Assembly (NCBI RefSeq): GCF_030272615.1
Contig: NC_081406.1
Location: 112,497,783 to 112,561,782 of the forward strand
DNA length: 64,000 bases
Source: Cryptomeria japonica
Lineage: Eukaryota > Streptophyta > Pinopsida > Cupressales > Cupressaceae
Direction: 5' to 3'
In this document: positions 11,091 to 20,575 of the stretch, piece after piece
Position numbering within the stretch: the first letter of the stretch is position 1
Layout of the letters: each line of letters starts with the position of its first letter
Translations under genes and position numbers: made by a program
The notes under the pieces: generated by a model
Seen by the model: the letters and a program-made list of their open reading frames with translations, nothing else
Databases searched by the model: none
Told to the model about the DNA's origin: nothing

Positions 11091-14047
11091 AATTTCGCTC
11101 CTGACCCTTCCAAAGGGTCCAAAGCGAATTTTGCTCCTGACCCTTCCAGAGGGGCTAGAGCGAAATTCTTGAAAACCTCATTTTCTCCCTTGTTTAAACC
11201 AACGTTCTAGTTTTGAGGTGATGAGATGTGATAATGTGAAGGATTTTGGCCAAGATTAGGAATTTCGCTCTTGACCCTTCCAAAGGGTCCAGAGCGAAAA
11301 TCCTTATAAACCTCAAATTCTCACTTGTCAAGACTAATTTCCTAGTTTCTAAGGCATGTTTGGAGGTATTTTTGAATGTTCTAACCTTAGGGAGTGAGTA
11401 AAGATGAAGGATTCTAGCCCAAAAGATGAATTTCGCTCCTGACCCTTCCAGAGGGTCCAGAGCGAAATTCTTGAAAACACTCATTTTTCCCTTGGCTAAA
11501 GTCAGGATCTCGGTGGAAATGCAAGAGGAAGGATCTATGTTTGCCTCCCAAAGAGGATTGGAGTTGAAAAGGTCAAGAATCAAGCTCAAAACATGATTTT
11601 CGCTCCTGACCCTTCCAAAGGGTCCAGAGCGAAAATCCTTATATCTCTTGTTTCCTTCCTTGTTTTGAGATGAATGGATATGTTCTTGCTTTGAGAGGGA
11701 GTTGGATGATTTTGAAGATCAAGATTTTAGCCTAAGAGTGATTTCGCTCTTGACCCTTCCAAAGGGTCCAGAGCGAAATTCACTATAAACCTCATTCGCT
11801 ACTTGATTTGGGCATCAATCCTTGTTCCTTAGGTGGAAAATGATCTAAGTTTGCTTCTTGAGGTGGTTTGAAGTTTGAAAAGTGAGTGATCAAGCCTAAA
11901 CTAAGATTTTCGCTCCTTACCCTTCCAAAGGGTCCAGAGCAAAATCCTCCTAAGGCTCATTTCCTCCCTAGTTTGACCAAATTTTGATTTGCAAGGCATC
12001 TTGAAAGGAAGGATGGACATCTTTTGCCATTGGAAATGTTTGAAAGCATTGAAAAGTGAAGGATTTTGAGCCAAATAGTGAATTTCGCTCTTGACCCTTC
12101 CAAAGGGTCCAGAGCGAAATTCCTAAAAACACCTATTTTCCATTGGAGGAGGTCAAGTCCTTGGTTTTTTGTGGCATGGATGGAAGTGGGATAGTATGTC
12201 TTTGCCTCTTGAGGTGGTTTGGAGTTGGGGAAATGGAGAATCAAGCTCAAATCATGATTTTCGCTCCTGACCCTTCCAAAGGGTCCAGAGTGAAAATCTT
12301 CATGGACCTCATTGTCTTCCTTGTTAGGCCAAGTTCTTAGTGTCCAAGGCATGTTGGAGGAAGGATAAACATATTCTTGCCTTGAGGAATGATGGAAAGC
12401 AACAAAAGATGAAATTTCAAGCCTAAAGAGAGATTTTCGCTCCTAACCCTTCCAAAGGGACCAGAGCGAAATTCCTTGTAAACCTAGTTTTTTGACCTTG
12501 CTTAGGCTTCAATCCTTGTTCCTAGGATGAAAAATGATGAAATGTATCTTGTAAGGAAGAGTGGGATTGAAAAAATGAAGGATTTTAGCCAAGAAGGTGA
12601 ATTTCACTCCTGACCCTTCCAAAGGGTCCAGAGCGAAATTCTTAAAATCACTTATCTTCCTTGCAAATCAAGTCAAGCTTTTGGTTTTTATGGCTTAGGG
12701 AAGGATGGAGCAAAGTTTCCTTGACCTTGGAGGTGAGTTGAAAGGTAGAATTTGTCCTAAAAAGTGATTTTCGCTCATGACCCTTCCAAAGGGTCCAGAG
12801 CGAAAATCCTATAAACCATCTTTTCTTCCAAAATTTGAGTAAAGTCAAACCTGGACAAGGGTTAGAGAAGTCATTTGGATTGCCTTAACAGGACTCTTGA
12901 TCACCAAGAATGCAAATTTTGAGCCAAATCAGGAATTTTTCTCCTGACCCTTCCAAAGGGTCTAGAGCGAAATTCCTCGGATCGCCCTTTTTCCCTTGCA
13001 AATCAAGTCAAGTTTTTGGTTTTTATGGCCTAGATAGGAGTGAGGCGATGTGTCCTTGATCTTGGAGGTGGATTGGAGTTGAAAGAATGAGGAAATAAGC
13101 CTAAAATAAGATTTTTGCTCCTGACCCTTCCAAAGGGTCCAGAGCGAAAATCCTAAAAACTATCTTATCCTCCAAATTTTGTGCTAAGTCAGGCCTAGAC
13201 TAGGGTCAGAGAAGCTATTTGGAATGCGCTGGAAAGATGTTTGACCTTCAAAAGTGTGAATTTTGAGCTAAAATGAGAATTTTGCTCCTGACCCTTCCAA
13301 AGGGTCCAGAGCGAAATTCTGGATAGGTCCTGTTCCTGGCTAGGTTTTTTAGCGAATTCTCCTTTTTGGGCCTTGTGAAGATCAAACCAATGTTGCCAAG
13401 TTGAGGAGTGGATTCAATATGAGGGAGTCCAGATGAAGTGAAGTGAAGGAAGTGAAATTGAGTGTGAATAAGCAAGCAAAAAATGAATTTCGCTCCTGAC
13501 CCTTCCAAAGGGTCCAGAGCGAAATTCTTCATCTACCTATTTCCTCCTTGTGTCAAGTCAAGACTTCTTGGAGTCCTAACGCATAGTTGAGGTTGAAATG
13601 ATGTTACTTTGCCTTGCAAGATGGATTGAAGTGAAGAAAATGAAGAGTTGTGACCTTAAAGGTGAATTTCGCTCCTGACCCTTCCAGAGGGTCCAGAGCG
13701 AAATTCCCAATTTCACTCAAATTGCTCATGATAGAGGTCAATGCATGAATCCTTGGGCTCTAGAGGAAGGAAAACTAGTGTGTGCTTGCCTTGGAAGGTA
13801 TTTTGGAGAGGAAACATGATAGATTTTGTCCTAAAAGGTGAATTTCGCTCCTGACCCTTCCGAAGGGTCCAGAGCGAAATTCTTAAAAACCTCTCTTTTG
13901 CTCCAAATTTGCATCAAGATTGGTGTTGGTTAAGAATGAGGGCGTCCTTGGGCATGTATCTAAGCAAGTACGGTTGCAAGGTGAACAATTTGAGCCAGGA
14001 ATGCAAATTTCGCTCCTGACCCTTCCAAAGGGTCCAGGGTGAAATTC
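11091..14047 (+). repeat. Array A: 19 hairpin units in the U3 of giant solo LTR A
   Basis: Each unit is a dyad of about 36-40 nt with core GACCCTTCCAAAGGGTC, flanked by TTTCGCTCCT on one side and CAGAGCGAAA on the other. Units start near 11091, 11130, 11261, 11429, 11596, 11741, 11905, 12081, 12255, 12432, 12599, 12766, 12933, 13109, 13278, 13486, 13664, 13841 and 14005. The first two are adjacent, 39 bp apart; the rest average about 171 bp. The hairpin is conserved while the DNA between units is much more diverged, though fragments such as GGATTTTGAGCC recur. The outer stem exists in two paired forms, GAATTTCGCT/AGCGAAATTC and GATTTTCGCT/AGCGAAAATC, which alternate in units 11-15. Confidence 0.92.
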
Positions 14048-14207
14048 TTATAGGGCCTATCCCTGGGGAGAATCTTGAACAAGCTTTATTTTTTATATCT
14101 TCTTGTTGATGATTTAAGGTGGAAAATGCTATGTTGAAATGAATTTGTTATGTGTCCTTAATCATCTTATGGTTTGTCTTGCAGATGAAAGAAGACCAAG
14201 CAAGGGC

Positions 14208-14297
14208 AAGGACAACCTCCTCCAATCCAGCATCATCAAGGACGACCTTCTCCAGTCCAGCATCATCAGGGACGACCTCTTCTAGACCAGCATTTGA
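14208..14297 (+). repeat. Three 30 bp tandem repeats in giant LTR A
   Basis: Units at 14208, 14238 and 14268, built on GGACGACCTTCTCCAG and CAGCATCATC. Copy B carries related units around 24345-24470. A short frame runs through them in both copies, but I treat it as chance. Confidence 0.8.
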
Positions 14298-14644
14298 AGG
14301 AAAGGTACACCATCCATCCTGCACATCAAAGACAAAGGAGGTTAAAGAAAGGGTCCGTTGAAGAAGCAGATAGTTTCAAAAGAGTTAATTAAAGTTAGCT
14401 TCTCAGCATCATCAAATTGAACATCAACCAAGTTGCAAGTGTCAGACAAGGTGGCATCCCAGTCATCACTCCTCCAGTTGGATTGGTCCACCTCAGCGTG
14501 TCCAGATTCAATGTACCTGACTCATCAAAGATGACACAAACTTCGATGTACCTACCCCAGATATCCATTGGTCGAATATTCCAGAGAAGACATGTGTCCA
14601 AATAATGCAATTATTTCATTGGCTTGAATTGAGTTTGTTGTAAC

Positions 14645-14662
14645 AAACCCTAATTAGGGTTT
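14645..14662. promoter_or_regulatory. Palindromic telo-box upstream of the LTR promoter (copy A)
   Basis: AAACCCTAATTAGGGTTT is a perfect 18 bp palindrome made of two back-to-back telo-boxes (AAACCCTA). In plants single telo-boxes recruit TRB proteins and Polycomb factors and occur in promoters of growth genes. It lies about 65 bp upstream of the TATA box. Copy B has the identical palindrome at matching distance. Confidence 0.75.
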
Positions 14663-14726
14663 TCATTGTAAAATCTCGACCATTGATCTAAAATTGATCT
14701 AAGCCATTGAATTGTATTGAGAGCGC

Positions 14727-14735
14727 TATATAAGC
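14727..14735 (+). promoter_or_regulatory. TATA box of giant solo LTR A
   Basis: CTATATAAG within GAGCGCTATATAAGCCC. Copy B has CACTATATAAGCCCC at the corresponding place. Transcription would start near 14757-14765, which leaves about 0.9 kb of R-U5. Confidence 0.75.
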
Positions 14736-15391
14736 CCTGGCTCCTCATTTGTAAAGGCTAATAGTTAGTCAATAGCTAGAGGGTTAATAGTTAGTTGATA
14801 GAGCTTAGAATAGCTAATGATTAATAAGCAAATAGAATAGCAATTAGAGTAGAATAGAAAGAGAAGGCAAAGACTGTCGCCAAGATGTTGTTGTAAAAGG
14901 CTTGTAAAACTTCATTGAAGAAATGGCGAAATCTATGGGTCGATTCAACAATTTGCATGGTCTCTATACTTCTCAGATTTGATTTCATGTTATTAGATGA
15001 GTGGAAGAAATGTGTTTGATTGATGGTGAAATTTGTATATCCATACTACTAGCAGTTTGTTGATTGCAGACTTGCCTTGTGCAGTCAACTGGAATCATTC
15101 AGTTTAAGCTTAACTTCAATTGTCGCTTCTTCACTGATATGCATCAGCCTGATGGTGTCTATGCCTGTAGCGATGATCTGAACATCATAAAGCTTTCCTC
15201 TTAAGATCGCACTAACCTTGTGGAGATGGTCCTGGGATGTCAAAACAAGACTTAGTTAGAATTTCATCAAAGGTCATTCATTGCTCCTACATTCTTAGTG
15301 TCAGAATTAGATCCTTTCCTCGCCCTCATCCTTTTTTCCTTTTTTCAAAAATCTAGGCTAGTGAAATCCTGTGTTCCAGTAATATTCAAAG

Positions 15392-15487
15392 CAAATCAGA
15401 TGTTCAGGTCATTGAGTGTAAGTCCCCTTGTGATTCCAGCAAATCAGATGTTCAGGTCATTGAGTGTAAGTCCCCTTGTGATTCCAG
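15392..15487 (+). repeat. 48 bp exact tandem duplication in R-U5 of copy A
   Basis: 15392-15439 is repeated at 15440-15487. Each copy contains GAGTGTAAGTCC, which resembles a splice donor. Copy B has only one copy. Confidence 0.85.
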
Positions 15488-15670
15488 CAAATCACATCAT
15501 ACCGCAAAGGGCTTATCCACGAGTAGAGATCCTACATAATAGAACCTTGGAGTTACTCCGACTGATCCTTCGGCGAGATCTTCAGCAGTCGAGAACTTTG
15601 TTCAAGAGAGGATAAGGTACCTTTAGGTATTTTATTCTGTGTTTGCATGTGCATAAAAAACACATCAACG

Positions 15671-15840
15671 GGAAGCTAGTCCCTCCAAGTTGCAACATAT
15701 GCAATAGAAACTAAGTAGTAATCTTCCCACATGTGGACAGAATGGCTCAAGGAAGCCAGTCCCTCTCAAGTTGGACAATGGCTCAAGGAAGCTAGTCCCT
15801 CCAAGTTGCAACATATGCAATAGAAACTAAGTAGTGATCT
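15671..15840 (+). repeat. Resumed LARD array, including the empty-site copy
   Basis: Two repeats with a 116 bp period (15671 and 15787), containing GGAAGCTAGTCCCTCCAAG. The second copy preserves the target sequence of giant solo LTR A without interruption. Confidence 0.88.
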
Positions 15841-17589
15841 TTCTAAAATTTATCATTACTTTAACTTATATGATTACATGTTTAGTACTACTAATCTACG
15901 TGTTGGTTCCTACGTGCAGGTTCTTCCAACAAATAAGGGAAGGAGGAAGGAACCATACGAGCAGATTGAAGAAGTAGAAGTTCGAACATAGTATTTAATT
16001 AATATTATCTTGACATTTGATCACTATTTCCCTGTCTAACACTAAGATAAATATGCATCTATGTGTCTTTGTATATGTTCTTATGTTGTGCAGGATCTAC
16101 TTACAAGATATTATTTGATTCAAAACCAAGATTACATTACTAAAGAGATAATTATATGGCAATATGTAACCCTCCTTTAAGGAACGTTACAAAGATCAAA
16201 CAAGACAAGAGCCTCTTGCACTCATAAAGGAGGAGATACTTTTTGCAAGGTTATGATCTCCATCACAAGATTGCAAGTTTGCTTGAGGGCAAGCAAATTC
16301 AAGAAGGGGAGACTGTAATGTCCCCTCCCGGAACTAAGATTAGTTCCCATGAGTATTGCCTATTGAAATCATTCAACTTCGAGAGAGTCCATAGCGACGA
16401 AGTTCATGAAGACATGATGGAAAATTGTCTTATTCATAAGACTTCACAATTTTCCTATCAAGCATCCAAGTACAAAATGGAGAATAAAGTGCAGAAATGA
16501 ACAAGAATTCTTATAATCAAAGAATGAAGGCTTTAAAGGCATATAACATATTAAAGCTATGATCATTATACGTGAAGATCTCTTATGCACCAATCAGGCA
16601 TACATCCATATCGGCAATCATACGAAGCAAAGATAATGAAAATAATGAGTAACATAGTTCGGCAATTGTTATCACTATGTGATGATTCCATAGAAGATGG
16701 TCAAGAGATTTGATAAGAGTCAGGTAGCCAATCCACATTATAGCCACATGTACCAATTAATTATGAACGAGTGATCATCATAAATCACTCAACACTTTAT
16801 ATCTTTGGACAAAAAGGTTTCGATATTCCATATCAAGGACGGAGGTCGATAATATGATCTATAAATTTTGATTAAGGAAATCAATAAGCAACTAACCATT
16901 CTATTGGATAACGATTAAGAACAAAACAATGGAAAGGTGTGATTAAAAACAGGTAACTAATATTCATGTAAGGAGTGCGATTAGACCATAACAAACACGT
17001 ATGAGACACGATTAAGGAAAGATACGATCATTCCAAATCAAAGGGATGCACAACCAATCAGTACCAAGATATTTAATACGGGATCAATATTCATTCCAAG
17101 ATCATCGAATATCTTTCTTTTCTATTGATATCCATTTGTTGATTTTGTCTAGTTGAGCAGCAGCCTGTTGACTTTAGATGCATATTTACAAGTGGTACAA
17201 AACAGATACAGTGCCAATTGAATTTATATAATTATAAGATATATCGGGCAAGCATTCATATCTAAAAGTCTTATAGAATTGTTGTCATAATCAAGTAAAT
17301 CAGACAAGCATCCATACAGATCGAAAATCTTACCAGACCGATACAGATATCTTTGCATATTAATAGAATAAAATTGGACGGAGCAAATATTAGGTTGACC
17401 AACTAAAAGCATATCGCCATCACATAAGAAGATCAGACAAGCGATCAGGTTGATCGAGTAAATCAATCATTATTCCATCACCATCTCATAGGATTGTATC
17501 TGATAAGTGGATTATATGTAATCTTAATGTAGGAAAAAAAAAGAGACAATGAAATTGCTTGAGGACAAGCAAATTCAAGAAGGGGAGAC
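15841..17589. other. LARD 3' interior with an internal duplicate of the polypurine tract and LTR start
   Basis: No gene is recognised. At 16281-16325 a block reading GCTTGAGGGCAAGC, AAATTCAAGAAGGGGAGAC, then TGTAATGTCCCC closely copies the block at 17550-17600 that forms the true polypurine tract and right-LTR start. The internal copy is followed by CTCCCGGAACTAAG rather than by the rest of this LTR. A perfect 8 bp inverted repeat (GGAACTAA/TTAGTTCC) lies at 16331-16348. An 85-codon frame at 16243-16500 crosses this block and is probably spurious. Confidence 0.6.
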
Positions 17590-18537
17590 TGTCATGTCCC
17601 CATAAATATTGGAAGAGTTATATCTATTTATAGTTATAAAGACAGCGTCCCTGAGCAGAAAACACGTCATTAAGGGTATCGAGCATTACATTCCTCCATA
17701 CCGACGTCTTAATCTCTTGTAGTACATGACACTTAGGCACTAAATACATTTATCAAAGAAATCGTTTATCAAACTAACCATTTCATTGGTTAGCTATTAA
17801 CGTGATTCGAGGAAGGAGTGCGTCGAACCAATGGGTGGCTTCAAACATCGTATCCCCTCACCTGTAAGGTATATACTAAAGATTGAAGCACTCGAAAGGG
17901 AGGGAGGATATTATATAGGTTATTTTGGAGAGAGAGAGTCTGTGTGATAGCAGAAGGGAAACGGGGACTTCAAATCCATAGCCGACAGCTGACAAATACA
18001 ACTCATACCCCGAAGACGCCAGTCGGATGCAAGCATCAGACGTTAAAGGCTAGAGACCAAATCACCTATGTCATTGACACCCTCACCTTAATCGTATAGT
18101 CTGCATGGCCGAAGGCCAAATGCTGTAACCAGCTGAGACAGTTCATCGATCCAACAAGACTCGGATCTCTTTAGCGAAGCGATCATAACAAGAACGATAG
18201 TACCTCTCGAATAGCCACTACATCATCCCCTGTATCTCAGACATAGAAGAAGATAGTCTATCATATCAGATGGGAAGGGCTTCCACGCTATAAAACAGAA
18301 TATCAGATCCATTATAAAATTGCAATATAAATATATAGCACCGAGTTATCTCTTGTAACAAGTCCGGGAAGATCAATATATTCTTATATCTGTACATCGT
18401 TCATCATTCTCATTACAAGTGATATTTACTGTCAACTATATCAGTTTCTTAATACTTTCTTAAGGAAAAGACTCTTGTAGTTAAAGTATTAGGTTATGTC
18501 CCAGAATTCATAAGCCATCCTAATAAGGGACATTACA
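17590..18537 (+). repeat. Right LTR of the LARD
   Basis: 948 bp, TGTCATGTCCCC to GGGACATTACA, followed by TSD GTGCT. The TATA box is at 18289-18295. It is preceded by a purine tract AAGAAGGGGAGAC. Confidence 0.93.
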
Positions 18538-19662
18538 GTGCTCCATGAAATAAATCTGAATGACAACAAACAAGCTTACATACTTGTATTAAAACAGTCT
18601 CCAACACATAATCATTAACATTTGTACCTAAAATAGTAGTTGCAAGCTAGGTATTGCCAAAACCAGTGGCTTGCTAATCTTTTACTTCAACTAAACAAAT
18701 GCCTTTTGTTGAATTCTACCCCATATAAAAGACTTATCAATTGCCATCAGGGGGGAATATAAAGCATTGCAATTGTGGAATATGATTTGATAAGCTTTCT
18801 CAAAACTACCCCTAGAAAACTCCTTGCCTCAAATCACAATGAAAGTCTTGGATCACTTCCAAATGGCTTCCACTTTTACTAAATTCCTAACAATAGCTAG
18901 ATCATTATTTGATCTCAACTACTTCATAGACTTAGCTAATCTTTGATCTCAGACTTAGACAACTATTTGTTGTATTTGGTAACTGCCCTTTTAAAAAGTT
19001 AACCGGATATTTGCCTATGTAATCAGCAATATGAATACAAACAACAAAAATCTATTTTCTAAAATTCATGGGTTAAACTCTATTTTATTTGCTCTCTATA
19101 TCTCTATGCTATGGAAATGCCCTTAAGTTTAGAAAAAAGTAGTTTGTGTACGATTTTTTAAAATCCAATTTTTTACCTATTTTTTCAAAAAATCTTATAC
19201 TTTTGGTTTGCCAATGTTTTCCCCAAACGATTTTGGCTTCTACGATATAAATCATTACAATTGTGGAATATGATTTGATAAACTTTCTAAAATATTGAAT
19301 TAACCCTACAAAACTCCTTGCCTCAATCACAATGAAAGTCTTGGATCACTTCAAAATGGCTTCCACTTTTACTAAATTCCTAACAATAGCTGGATTTTTG
19401 TCTGTTAAGTTTTGATCTCAGTTACTTCATAGACTTAGCTGATATTTATCTCAGACTTAGACAGCTATTTGGTGTATTTGCTGACTGCCCTCTTAAAAAG
19501 TTAACTACATATTTGCCTATGTAATCAGCGATATGAATATAAACAAAAAAAAAATAATTTCTCTAGTTCATTGGTTAAACTCTCAGTTACCGGTTCTTGC
19601 CTAAACTGGCTGGGTCCTGGTCCTGGTCCCTGCTCGGTCCTGGTCCCAGCCTGGTTCGCCTT

Positions 19663-19751
19663 ACCCGGGTCCTGCCCAGGCGGCTGGGTTCCCTGTGGGT
19701 CCTGTCACACAGGACCCACAGGGAACCCAGCCGCCTGGGCAGGACCCGGGT
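19663..19751. repeat. Perfect 43 bp palindrome arms with 3 bp spacer
   Basis: 19663-19705 is the exact reverse complement of 19709-19751, with CAC between. Single-stranded DNA or RNA from here would form a very stable hairpin. The right arm is also the beginning of the 115 bp direct repeat. Confidence 0.95.
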
Positions 19752-19937
19752 GGGACCCAGGGCGAACCCAGGAGGACCCGGGTGAACCCAAGCCCGTGGG
19801 TTCCCAAAAACGGGGCCCACGGCACAGGACCCACAGGGAACCCAGCCGCCTGGGCAGGACCCGGGTGGGACCCAGGGCGAACCCAGGAGGACCCGGGTGA
19901 ACCCAAGCCCGTGGGTTCCCAAAAACGGGGCCCACGG
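19708..19937. repeat. Two identical 115 bp GC-rich direct repeats
   Basis: 19708-19822 and 19823-19937 read the same base for base. Both are rich in GGACCC and GGGTCC words. Identity suggests recent amplification or gene conversion, or possibly an assembly artefact. Confidence 0.92.
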
Positions 19938-20575
19938 GTTAGAAAGCAATTAAAAACAATTAAAAAACAATTTTTTTATTTATTTTTTTACATCTAAACC
20001 CTAATCTGCCCCTCTATGATGCATTTCATGCATCAAAACATGCATTCAACCTATTCTACTTGCATTTTTGATGATTTATGATATATCAATATCAGAATAT
20101 TTATTGGCATTGGCAATTATGGATTTATGATTTATGATTTATCTGTTATCATTTATGTATCATTGTATGGGAAAGTTACATTGTATGTTTCATATTTGTA
20201 TGTTTGAACTGTGAACATATATAATTTTGATGTTTGAAGTTTGAACATATATATATATATGTACGGACGAACCCGTACCCGTACCCAAATTTTATTTTTT
20301 TTTGCCGAATCTGCGAATCCGTACCCAAATCCGAACCTGAATCCGAACCGGAACCAGTAACTTAGGTTAAACTCTATCTTATTTTCTCTCTATATCTCTA
20401 TGCTATGGAATTGCCCTTAAGATTTTTTAAAATATAGTTTTTGTCTCTTTTTCTACAATTTTTTATGTTTTTTTTTAAATCCAATTTTTCTCAATTTTTG
20501 CTGGTTTTTTTAAAAACTCTTAATACTTTTGGTTTGCCAATTTTTTCCCCAAAATATTTTTGCTGCTATGGATGG

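Larger units (their letters stand above)
10506..15670 (+). mobile_element. Giant solo LTR (copy A), nested in the LARD
   Basis: 5165 bp. It starts TGTTGTGACG and ends CACATCAACG, where the last base is probably an A-to-G change from CAACA. A 5 bp TSD, GGAAG, lies at 10501-10505 and 15671-15675. The uninterrupted target (AATGGCTCAAGGAAGCTAG) survives about 110 bp to the right, in the next repeat of the LARD array, so the insertion is proved internally. TG...CA-type ends, a 5 bp TSD, a TATA box and no coding sequence fit a solo LTR left by LTR-LTR recombination. U3 would be about 4.2 kb and R-U5 about 0.9 kb. Copy B at 23014-27291 confirms the same ends. A non-LTR explanation is possible but less likely. 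Confidence 0.8.
8481..18537 (+). mobile_element. Non-coding large LTR retrotransposon derivative (LARD-type), split by a nested element
   Basis: An LTR element of 10,057 bp with a perfect TSD, GTGCT, at 8476-8480 and 18538-18542. The LTRs begin TGTCATGTCCCC and end GGGACATTACA, so the two LTR ends are near-complementary. A tRNA-iMet-like primer site follows the left LTR, and a purine-rich tract precedes the right one. The internal part contains no gag or pol similarity in any frame that I can see. After removing the nested solo LTR (10506-15670) the element is about 4.9 kb. This fits the definition of a LARD: mobilised in trans, probably by a Ty3-gypsy relative. The gypsy link is an inference from LTR and polypurine style only. 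Confidence 0.88.
19584..20364. mobile_element. Short non-autonomous TIR element with GC-rich palindromic core
   Basis: About 781 bp between direct repeats GGTTAAACTCT at 19573-19583 and 20365-20375. The ends carry a short imperfect inverted repeat (CAGTTACCGGTTC at the left; GAACCAGTAACTTAG at the right). The uninterrupted site is visible near 19067. An 11 bp duplication is longer than for hAT (8) and near that of Mutator-like elements (9-11); the superfamily is left open. The left third is extremely GC-rich in an otherwise AT-rich region, while the right part is AT-rich and ends in CCCGTACCC-like repeats. No transposase is present. Confidence 0.7.
18756..20575. repeat. Tandem duplication of about 485 bp, second copy split by a TIR element
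   Basis: Copy 1 (about 18756-19243) and copy 2 (about 19244-19583, continuing 20365-20575) share long blocks, such as AGTCTTGGATCACTTC and CTATATCTCTATGCTATGG. Copy 1 is uninterrupted and so shows the empty site of the insertion in copy 2. No coding content is seen. The short stretch 18543-18755 before it holds nothing I recognise. Confidence 0.85.

Noticed and set aside
11091-14047. CRISPR-like array of palindromic repeats with unique spacers
   Set aside because: Units are about 170 bp apart, spacers are partly related, no cas genes exist, and the context is a plant LTR. The similarity is superficial.
14152-14361. Small frame in giant LTR A with an Arg-rich C-terminus resembling one in copy B (24516-24271)
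   Set aside because: Both run through the 30 bp repeats and end at the same aligned stop, but the N-terminal parts do not match. Homologous non-coding DNA explains it.
16243-16500. 85-codon frame in the LARD interior
   Set aside because: It crosses the duplicated polypurine tract and LTR start, so it is not a gene.
19571-19997. Overlapping 60-120 codon frames on both strands in the GC-rich block
   Set aside because: They arise from the palindrome and the 115 bp repeats: low-complexity Gly/Pro/Arg text with mirrored frames on both strands.
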